From Bacillus norwichensis (GTDB lineage: Bacteria; Bacillota; Bacilli; Bacillales; Bacillaceae_C), in NCBI RefSeq assembly GCF_014836955.1, contig NZ_JACSPV010000001.1, forward strand, positions 208,765-272,764: a DNA stretch of 64,000 nt, given 5' to 3'. The first letter of the stretch is position 1. The number at the start of each line of letters is the position of its first letter. The notes under the pieces were generated by a model that had not been told where the DNA came from, did not search any database, and was given only the letters and a program-made list of their open reading frames with translations. The position numbers were made by a program, and so were the translations under genes. Shown here piece after piece: positions 57,980 to 64,000 of the stretch.

Positions 57980-58897
57980 CTAATTCCCCCTTATATCCCT
58001 TCCTGTAATCTCTAAAAATACATCGTTTAATGTTCCTTTCTTAATCTCCAAATCTGTGATAAAGGGCTGATGGGCCCTCAAAGTCATTAAAAGATTCGTA
58101 AGCTCATCAAATTCAACAGTAAAGTGATTTTCCTTTCTTTTAAAAGTCAATTGCTGCTGTTTCAACACTGTTTCCAGTGCTTGTGGATCAGCGCTTTCTA
58201 TGTGAGCTTTGTCTTTTATATACTGCCGCTTCAATGCATCCGGAGTATCAAGAGCAATAATTTTACCATTGTCCATTACCGCCACTTTTTGGCAAATTTC
58301 TGCCTCATCCATATAATGAGTTGTCAAAAAGATTGTTATCTTCTTTTCCTTTTGGAGCTTGATGATGTATTCCCAAATCTTCGCTCTAGTTTGTGGATCA
58401 AGCCCTGCGGTTGGCTCATCTAAAAACAATACTTTCGGAAAATGAAGAAGACTTCTCGCAATTTCTACGCGTCTTTTCATGCCACCCGACAAACTGTTAA
58501 CCATTTCCTTTTTCCAATCTAACAGATCGACAATTTTCAAGGCAAGATCAATCCGATCAGAAATCTGTGATTTTGGCAAATCGTAAAAATGGCAATGCAT
58601 TTTCAAATTCTCTTCAACTGTCATTTTTGGGTCAAGCGTACACTCCTGAAAGACAACACCGATCGTACTTCTAACAGCATCCTTTTGACCGCTGACATCT
58701 TTCCCATCTATTAGAAGATCCCCAGAAGTCTTTTCAAAAATTGTGCAAAGTGTATTGATGGTTGTGCTTTTTCCGGCTCCGTTTGGCCCCAAAAAAGCGA
58801 AAATGCTGCCGCTTTCCACTTCAAATGAAACATGGTCAACCGCTGTATAATTCCCATATTTTTTCACAAAGTCTTTGACGACAATCATATTCTCCAT
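57980..58897 (-). CDS. ABC exporter ATP-binding protein (DrrA-like)
   Basis: A 305-residue ATPase. Walker A GPNGAGKST is near residue 37, signature LSGGMKRRVEIA near 138, Walker B VLFLDEPTAGLD near 158, H-loop FLTTHYMDEA near 192, and the DrrA-type C-terminal domain ends KKGTLNDVFLEITGR. The ATG at 58897 follows AAGGTG by six bases. It forms a two-gene exporter with 57141-57977 and is preceded by an HU-like short gene. Confidence 0.93.
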   Translation of the reverse strand: MENMIVVKDFVKKYGNYTAVDHVSFEVESGSIFAFLGPNGAGKSTTINTLCTIFEKTSGDLLIDGKDVSGQKDAVRSTIGVVFQECTLDPKMTVEENLKMHCHFYDLPKSQISDRIDLALKIVDLLDWKKEMVNSLSGGMKRRVEIARSLLHFPKVLFLDEPTAGLDPQTRAKIWEYIIKLQKEKKITIFLTTHYMDEAEICQKVAVMDNGKIIALDTPDALKRQYIKDKAHIESADPQALETVLKQQQLTFKRKENHFTVEFDELTNLLMTLRAHQPFITDLEIKKGTLNDVFLEITGRDIRGN

Positions 58898-58980
58898 CCA
58901 TATCACCTTCATTTGTTTTTTAGAAATCCCAATACGTTATAAACTTTATCAAAAGCGTTGCCTATATCTTTTGAACTTGA

Positions 58981-59088
58981 TCATTCATTTCCTAAAACAT
59001 CTTCAAATGCATCCAATACTTTTTGATAATCCTCGGCATTAACACCTGATTTCTTTGATACTTTGGCAATCATTTCCGAATGATTCAT
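58981..59088 (-). CDS. HU-like 35-residue protein (N-terminal half only)
   Basis: ATG at 59088 with AAAGGAGAG nine bases upstream gives MNHSEMIAKVSKKSGVNAED and a KVLDAFEDVLGNE end. This resembles the N-terminal helix pair of HU/IHF DNA-binding proteins, but the gene stops before the beta arm that binds DNA. It precedes the ABC ATPase gene by 83 bases. Either a remnant or a genuine short peptide. The frame is open further upstream but without a ribosome binding site. Confidence 0.5.
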   Translation of the reverse strand: MNHSEMIAKVSKKSGVNAEDYQKVLDAFEDVLGNE

Positions 59089-59091
59089 TTG

Positions 59092-59479
59092 GTTTTCTCT
59101 CCTTTTGGTTGTCATACATTCCAAGGATGTAGGCAAAGCTGTCTTTTCCAGTACCCAAGTGGCCTTAATGATGTGAGTTAATGCCGTGGCCTTTTGCATG
59201 ATTTCCCATTGAAAAATACCTGGAGAATGTCACTAATAGTGGTTGACGAATAACCTTTTGTGAAAATAGATCCAGCTATGTCTTTGGTATTCTCGCAAAT
59301 GAAAATGCCCTCACAAAAGACCGACTGACGGTCTATAATGAAGTTAACATGAGATAAATTGGAAAGTCAATACTCATTTTTATAAAAACACGACTTCTGG
59401 TAAATTTCGAACAGGTAGGTGAAAATCAGGTTCAAGCATTCTTGGATAAAAAGCAGCCGTACTCTGTCGCCATAGCAAA
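59092..59479. other. Gap between ABC modules
   Basis: No gene with a start and ribosome binding site. It contains a palindrome plus TATAAT (listed next) and, near 59400-59480, an open plus-strand stretch (LLVNFEQVGENQVQAFLDKK) that may be the remnant of a lost gene. Confidence 0.4.
59321..59343. promoter_or_regulatory. Palindrome overlapping a -10-like TATAAT
   Basis: AGACCG-ACTGA-CGGTCT is a perfect 6-bp-arm dyad directly joined to TATAAT on the plus strand. It has the look of a TetR-type operator with a promoter, but no gene follows. Confidence 0.4.
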
Positions 59480-59514
59480 AACCGCCATTCATACGCAAAC
59501 AACAAATGGCGGTT
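59480..59514 (-). terminator. Terminator after the YhaP/NatB-like permease
   Basis: AACCGCCATT pairs with AATGGCGGTT across 15 bases; five T follow on the minus strand. Confidence 0.82.
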
Positions 59515-59528
59515 CTTCTTTTATCATC

Positions 59529-60755
59529 CTATGCCCACAGCCATTTCCAAATTTCTTTCACTGTGGCATTTTTTCCATACATGAGAATTCCAATTTTAAA
59601 CACTTTTCCTGCTGCTTTCATCATCAGCCAAATCGTTGCAAAAAGAATGACTAACGCGATGACAATTTCAACCCAAGGCCATTCATCCAACATAGAGAGG
59701 CGGATGATCCAAACAGCGGGTGATGTAATCGGGAAAAACGAGCCAATTTTAGCAATAACTCCGCTTGGATCTGCTATAATAGGCCCAATAAAAATAAGTG
59801 GTAAAAATGGAAGCATCATGACCATACCTTGGAAATTACTAGTCGCTGTCATGTCCTCTACCGTCGCACCAATTGCAACGAAGATTGCGGAAAACAATAG
59901 GTATCCGGAAACAGCCAACACTAATAACAACATTGTTTCTGGAACCAATAAGTACTCCATCAACGGCAGCTCAAGCTTCCAGGCTACTAAAGGCAATCCA
60001 ACTGCAAGCCACACGACAACTTGGGTAATACCTAATACGAAATATCCGATGATCTTTCCTTGCATTAATTCACCAGGAGTTACGGAAGACAAGATGATTT
60101 CTGCTACTTTCTCTTTCTTTTCCTGTGAAGCAGATGTGAAAATCATCATGCCAGTCATGACAATCGAAAACAATACGATTCCTGCAAACGCCCCTGGAAT
60201 CACTCTTTTAAGCGAATCAGCTTCGGCCGGAACGGCTTCTTTATTTTCAACAGGATTATCAAATTCCGCTTGCTTAACCGCGATGCCTTTCGCAATCATA
60301 TTTTTCTGTTCCTCTGATAATTCGAGTCTATCAATTTGCAGATTCCGTATAGGAGCTTCAAGTACGTATGCTTCATTTATAAAATCTTCTCCGACATCTT
60401 CACTCATATATATTTGAATGGTCCCTTGATCCAACGTTTTTTCTGAAAGTGGAATATACACTGTTTTGTCAGTATCGGCAACTTGTTTCTTCATCTCAGA
60501 CTCTCTTGTATCTGTTGAATGTAACTTCCAGTTTAAATCCTGCGACTCAATAATGGCCTTTACTTCATCCAAAACCCCTAACTCATCTGAAATAAAAACG
60601 TCAATATCTTTGGAATCTTCCCCACCACTAAATAATTGAGGAACGAAAAAGAAGAACATGAACAGAACGGGAGTGATTAACAGAGAAATAATGAACGATT
60701 TATTCATCATATTTCTTTTAATCTCCCATTTTGCCACTTTTAAACTATTACGCAT
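59529..60755 (-). CDS. ABC-2 type permease (NatB/YhaP-like)
   Basis: A 408-residue permease with one N-terminal helix, a long extracytoplasmic domain (about residues 45-190) and five to six C-terminal helices. GMMIFTSASQEKKEKVAEII with LSSVTPGELMQGKIIGY near residues 210-245 is the conserved block of the NatB/YhaP group. The ATG at 60755 follows AAGGGGG and overlaps the ATPase stop. Relatives export sodium or peptides; the substrate here is unknown. Confidence 0.9.
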   Translation of the reverse strand: MRNSLKVAKWEIKRNMMNKSFIISLLITPVLFMFFFFVPQLFSGGEDSKDIDVFISDELGVLDEVKAIIESQDLNWKLHSTDTRESEMKKQVADTDKTVYIPLSEKTLDQGTIQIYMSEDVGEDFINEAYVLEAPIRNLQIDRLELSEEQKNMIAKGIAVKQAEFDNPVENKEAVPAEADSLKRVIPGAFAGIVLFSIVMTGMMIFTSASQEKKEKVAEIILSSVTPGELMQGKIIGYFVLGITQVVVWLAVGLPLVAWKLELPLMEYLLVPETMLLLVLAVSGYLLFSAIFVAIGATVEDMTATSNFQGMVMMLPFLPLIFIGPIIADPSGVIAKIGSFFPITSPAVWIIRLSMLDEWPWVEIVIALVILFATIWLMMKAAGKVFKIGILMYGKNATVKEIWKWLWA

Positions 60756-61680
60756 TAACAACACCCCCTTCGTTCTCGATATGTTTATCCGTCGCTACAT
60801 CGATAAAAATTTCATGGAGTGATATCCGATCAATAGAAAGCTCCTGAATATCCAATGTCTCAGGTAACTGTCTGAGCCAATATGGCAAAACCACATCCTG
60901 AGTTAAATAAACCACGGAGACATCCCCTTTTTGCTCAACACGATTTACTTGAGTAAGCCCCTCCAACACTGAAATGTCATTTTTACCACGAATGGTACAT
61001 TTAAAATTGGCATATTGATTTTTGACATCCTCCAACGTACCATAAATAACTTTTTGACCACGATGGATCATAAACAAGCGATCACATACTTCCTCGACCA
61101 TATTCATTTGATGGGAAGATAATAATATCGCCGTTCCCTTATTCGCTAGATCTTTAATTTCATTTTTAAAAACTTCCTGACTAACTGGGTCAAGACCTGA
61201 AAACGGTTCATCTAAAATCAATAATTCCGGTTCATGAATAATCGATCCAATAAATTGTACCTTCTGCCCCATCCCTTTAGATAATTCTTCAACAGAGACT
61301 TTTTCTTTCCCTTCAAGCCCGAGTTTGGCTAAATACTCAAGTGCTCGCTTCTTTGCCTTTTTAATCGGGTAATCCTTTAGTTCCGCTAAATATAAAATCA
61401 TATCCATCACTTTGACATTTTTATATAACCCGCGTTCCTCCGGCAAATAGCCAATTTTATCACGAGGTATTTCACCGGCTGCATGATTATGAAAGTTTAT
61501 GGTCCCTTCGTCTGGATACATAATTCCCATTATGTTTCTGATGGTCGTTGACTTTCCCGCTCCATTCGGACCAAGAATAGCCATGATCTCCCCTTTTTTT
61601 ACGTTAAAGGAGATGTTCTGGATTATTTGAGTTTGCTTGAAAGACTTTCCTAGTTCTTCGACCGACAAAATTGTTTCCAT
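60748..61680 (-). CDS. ABC transporter ATP-binding protein (NatA/YhaQ-like)
   Basis: A 310-residue ATPase. Walker A GPNGAGKST is near residue 38; the signature LSKGMGQKVQFIGSI near 133 (KGMGQ in place of SGGQ) is typical of the YhaQ group. Walker B is LLILDEPFSGLD near 155 and the H-loop LLSSHQMNMVEE near 190. It overlaps the permease by eight bases and follows the DUF2812 gene by 46 bases, so PadR control of the whole set is likely. Confidence 0.93.
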   Translation of the reverse strand: METILSVEELGKSFKQTQIIQNISFNVKKGEIMAILGPNGAGKSTTIRNIMGIMYPDEGTINFHNHAAGEIPRDKIGYLPEERGLYKNVKVMDMILYLAELKDYPIKKAKKRALEYLAKLGLEGKEKVSVEELSKGMGQKVQFIGSIIHEPELLILDEPFSGLDPVSQEVFKNEIKDLANKGTAILLSSHQMNMVEEVCDRLFMIHRGQKVIYGTLEDVKNQYANFKCTIRGKNDISVLEGLTQVNRVEQKGDVSVVYLTQDVVLPYWLRQLPETLDIQELSIDRISLHEIFIDVATDKHIENEGGVVNA

Positions 61681-61726
61681 CGCACCTTTTCACCTCTTCA
61701 TCATTCTTGAAATTTAAATAAATAAT

Positions 61727-62260
61727 TTATTTTTCTATTCCTTGTTTCCACTTATGATAATAAGTTGCCGTATATGTCATGATTGCTGGTATTGTAAATA
61801 CAAATGTAATAAGAAATGCCCAGCTGCTGATATTTTGAACTAATCCCGAAGTCAATGCCATCATTAGCCATGAAATGACTGTCAATCCAACAAAAAATGC
61901 CACTGCTATTCTAAGTGATTTTGCCAAGCGTACCATTTTATCTCTAGAAGATTCTACATCACTGTATATCGGAACTGTTCCTTTCTTTGCTTTAAAAATA
62001 TGCATATCATGGCTAGAACAAACATGTGTCCAACCTGCATACGAAAACATTTCAAAATACTCCTTTTCTTCATTTGGCTGCAATGTACGATAATCAATGT
62101 TGAAAATTACGTCTTCACATTCACCTTTTTCTAATTCATAACCTGCACAGCGGAACCTTTTCAAATGCCAGCCCTTTAATGCTTTTTGTCGCAACTTATC
62201 CATATCTTTCTCTTCAAAAAACGCAAGACCGTTCGACATCATATATTTTGTACTTGCCAT
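61727..62260 (-). CDS. DUF2812 membrane protein, PadR partner
   Basis: A 177-residue protein. The N-terminal soluble domain has the DUF2812 pattern (WHLKRFRCAGYELEKGE near residue 31, then EYFEMFSYAGWTHVC near 66), followed by two transmembrane helices (about 117-138 and 145-165). Such proteins are often encoded with PadR regulators and are thought to sense or relay membrane stress; no mechanism is known. Its ATG overlaps the padR stop (TAATG), giving tight coupling. Confidence 0.88.
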   Translation of the reverse strand: MASTKYMMSNGLAFFEEKDMDKLRQKALKGWHLKRFRCAGYELEKGECEDVIFNIDYRTLQPNEEKEYFEMFSYAGWTHVCSSHDMHIFKAKKGTVPIYSDVESSRDKMVRLAKSLRIAVAFFVGLTVISWLMMALTSGLVQNISSWAFLITFVFTIPAIMTYTATYYHKWKQGIEK

Positions 62261-62577
62261 TACTGAATCCCCCTATCTAGACCTTTTTCCGCCAATTCAA
62301 TCATGGCTTTTCGGCGTAAGATATCTCTATGTAACACCTCGCGGCCTTTTTGGGTTAATATATATATTTTTCTACGCGAATCTGAGTCATCCTGCAGCAC
62401 GATAAGTTCTTCTTTTAATAGTTTCTTAATAATCGTATAAAGAGAAGCAGGGCCAATAACAAATGAACCCTTTGTGGTTTCTTCCACTAAACTCATCACT
62501 GCATATCCATGCCTTGGTTCGGTAAATGCAGCCATAATATAAAATACAGAGTCTGTAAGTTGCTTAATGGACTTCAA
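62260..62577 (-). CDS. PadR-family transcriptional regulator
   Basis: A 105-residue winged-helix regulator of the short PadR-s2 type: TEPRHGYAVMSLVEE near residue 19, GPASLYTIIKKLLKEELI near 42, and the wing SDSRRKIYILTQKGREVL near 64. The start is a TTG at 62577 with GGGAGGG upstream. Two operator-like dyads lie in its promoter, so it probably represses itself and the downstream DUF2812-ABC genes. Confidence 0.92.
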   Translation of the reverse strand: MKSIKQLTDSVFYIMAAFTEPRHGYAVMSLVEETTKGSFVIGPASLYTIIKKLLKEELIVLQDDSDSRRKIYILTQKGREVLHRDILRRKAMIELAEKGLDRGIQ

Positions 62578-62592
62578 TCCTTGCCCTCCCCC

Positions 62593-62642
62593 TATATCAC
62601 TTTCTGATATATCTAAAAAACAATATATCAGAAAGTGATATA
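62593..62642. promoter_or_regulatory. Double PadR-type operator
   Basis: TATATCACTTTCTGATATAT (62593-62612) is repeated as its exact reverse complement at 62623-62642, ten bases away. Each 20-mer contains an inner dyad ATATCA-CTTTC-TGATAT. One copy fills the space between the -35 and -10 hexamers of padR, the other lies at the transcription start. Confidence 0.8.
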
Positions 62643-62650
62643 CTGGTCAA
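62622..62650 (-). promoter_or_regulatory. Sigma-A promoter of padR-DUF2812-ABC
   Basis: Minus-strand TTGACC (62645-62650), 17 bases, TATATT (62622-62627). The spacer and -10 are covered by the upstream operator copy. Confidence 0.75.
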
Positions 62651-62787
62651 TGCAAAGTTTGCAATCTTTTAAATGTAATTTGTTGTCATTCACTTTCATT
62701 TTGTTGATTATTAAGCGAAAAAATTTTTTGAAGGTATAAGGCGCCATTACTCCCATCTCTCTTTTTAAAAGATAGATAAAAATAGAA

Positions 62788-62820
62788 GGGGCAAGGCCAT
62801 CCATTTCCTTGCCCCTTCGT
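62788..62820 (-). terminator. Terminator after the YheH-like ABC gene
   Basis: AAGGGGCAAGG pairs with CCTTGCCCCTT across ten bases, followed on the minus strand by a T-rich stretch. Confidence 0.8.
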
Positions 62821-62822
62821 CT

Positions 62823-64000
62823 CTATTGCGCACTCACTTTTTTTTCAAGTGATTTAGCCTGCATCTGATACATTTTGGCGTAAATACCGTTTAGCTTCAA
62901 TAATTCATCATGTGCTCCCTGTTCTTGTATGATTCCACGGTCTAAAACAAGAATCCGATCCGCATTTTTTATAGTGGAGAGTCGATGCGCAATAATGAAC
63001 GTCGTTCGTCCTTTCTTCAAGACGTTCATTGCATGTTGAATGATTTCCTCTGTTTCAGTATCTATGTTGGAAGTCGCCTCATCCAAAATCAATATTGCTG
63101 GATCAAAAGCAAGTGCTCTTGCAAATGAAATGAGCTGTCGCTGACCAGAAGAAAGTGTACTGCCTTTCTCGACAACAGGCTCATCAATACCTTTCTCCAA
63201 ATTTCCAAGTACATGTTCTGCACCCACCGCTTGCAATGCTGCTTCGGCCTTTGCTCGTGTAATTTGCGGTTCATTTAAGCTTATGTTTGACAGAACGGTA
63301 CCCGTAAACAAATATGGATCCTGTAACACAATCCCCATATGCTGACGAATCGTTTGCCTAGGCATCGATGTTATGTCTACTCCATCAATGTGAATTTTTC
63401 CTTTTTGCGGATCATAGAATCGAAACAATAGATTCATGATAGAGCTTTTTCCGGAGCCCGTATGTCCAACAAGCGCGACAGTTTCTCCTTGCTTAGCTGT
63501 AAAAGATATGTTTTTCAACACATATTCGTCATTTTTATAAGCGAAAAAGACATCTTTGAAGACAACATTTCCCTTATATTTAGGGATTGCTTTCGTTGAT
63601 ACTTTTTCTCCATCCAAATCCAATACTTCGAACACCCGGTTTCCAGCAACAAGGGAACGCTCAAGCTGGGAAAACTGATTGACGATATTCGTAATCGGGT
63701 TGAATAACTTCGTTAAATAATCTACAAATGCATACAAGGTCCCAGCAGTTACAAATGCTCCTGTTGTCATGGATCTCGTGCTAAAGTAGAGAATGAAAAT
63801 CGCAAACATAATCAGGCGGATTGCATCTACTAAGTTAAAGGAGGTCGCAGAATCCAGAAACAATAATTTTCGCTGATAAGCATAATGCTCTTCATTCATT
63901 GCATCAAACTCTTTTGTCATCTGCTTTTCACGACGGAAGGCTTGTATAATGGACATGCCCTGGATCGACTCGTTTATCATGGCATTAAGATCTGCGATTT
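62823..64000 (-). CDS. ABC exporter with fused membrane and ATPase domains (YheH-like, 5' end outside window)
   Basis: The C-terminal 390 or so residues of a half-size ABC exporter; the frame is open to the window edge (upstream codons read IADLNAMINESIQG). Transmembrane helices come first, then the ATPase with Walker A GHTGSGKSS, Q-loop VLQDPYLFTG, signature LSSGQRQLISFARAL, Walker B ILILDEATSNID and the H-loop AHRLSTIKNADR. The signature has LSSGQ, as in YheH-type subunits of heterodimeric multidrug pumps. A partner gene would lie outside the window. Confidence 0.93.
   Translation of the reverse strand, partial: IADLNAMINESIQGMSIIQAFRREKQMTKEFDAMNEEHYAYQRKLLFLDSATSFNLVDAIRLIMFAIFILYFSTRSMTTGAFVTAGTLYAFVDYLTKLFNPITNIVNQFSQLERSLVAGNRVFEVLDLDGEKVSTKAIPKYKGNVVFKDVFFAYKNDEYVLKNISFTAKQGETVALVGHTGSGKSSIMNLLFRFYDPQKGKIHIDGVDITSMPRQTIRQHMGIVLQDPYLFTGTVLSNISLNEPQITRAKAEAALQAVGAEHVLGNLEKGIDEPVVEKGSTLSSGQRQLISFARALAFDPAILILDEATSNIDTETEEIIQHAMNVLKKGRTTFIIAHRLSTIKNADRILVLDRGIIQEQGAHDELLKLNGIYAKMYQMQAKSLEKKVSAQ

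Noticed and set aside
59506-60417. 303-codon frame antisense to the ABC permease
   Set aside because: It opposes a clear NatB/YhaP-type gene with full operon context.

Overview
The window looks like chromosome of a low-GC, endospore-forming, aerobic member of the Bacillaceae. From the left edge to about 33 kb the gene order is close to what is known for the Bacillus subtilis recD2-to-ruvA region: recD2, a TPR gene, mnmA, a cysteine desulfurase, cymR, rarA, tcdA, 6S RNA, aspS, hisS (with a T-box leader), an amidase, dtd, relA, apt, recJ, secDF, comN, spoVB, a DUF421 gene, yajC, tgt, queA, a DUF2905 gene, ruvB and ruvA. Spore genes (spoVB, a YjcZ-type peptide), a qoxABCD quinol oxidase and the T-box support the assignment. 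The genus cannot be fixed from the sequence alone.

Layout. 1-9.5 kb: repair (recD2, rarA) and sulfur/tRNA thiolation (desulfurase, mnmA under the cysteine regulator cymR), then tcdA. 9.5-13.6 kb: 6S RNA and the T-box-controlled hisS-aspS unit. 13.9-22.5 kb: a cell-wall amidase, a frameshifted CPCC-type gene, dtd-relA, recJ-apt and a decayed cation-efflux gene. 22.5-33 kb: secDF, comN, spoVB and the ruvA-ruvB-queA-tgt-yajC unit. 33-44 kb is accessory: an M50 peptidase, DUF1054, an ABC ATPase, three tiny genes, a YhgE/Pip protein, a purine permease with a phosphoribosyltransferase, a lipoprotein, a thioesterase and an SDR. 44-47 kb: two adjacent bd-oxidase-like membrane subunits, one carrying a C-terminal cytochrome c domain. 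47-51 kb: an RluA-type enzyme, a probably split gene, an EamA transporter, a LOG protein and an acetyltransferase. 51-57 kb: qoxABCD and a second purine permease with an elaborate leader. 57-64 kb: three ABC exporter modules, the middle one preceded by a PadR regulator and a DUF2812 gene.

Two dispersed intergenic element families run through the window. One has four copies (about 125-190 nt, all in the same orientation), each lying at or just after the stop codon of a minus-strand gene; a hairpin in it shows compensatory changes between copies. The other is a pair of elements built on GGGGTCAGACCCC, each abutting a stop codon. Several real genes use TTG or GTG starts decided by clear ribosome binding sites, and several short genes were read by hand.
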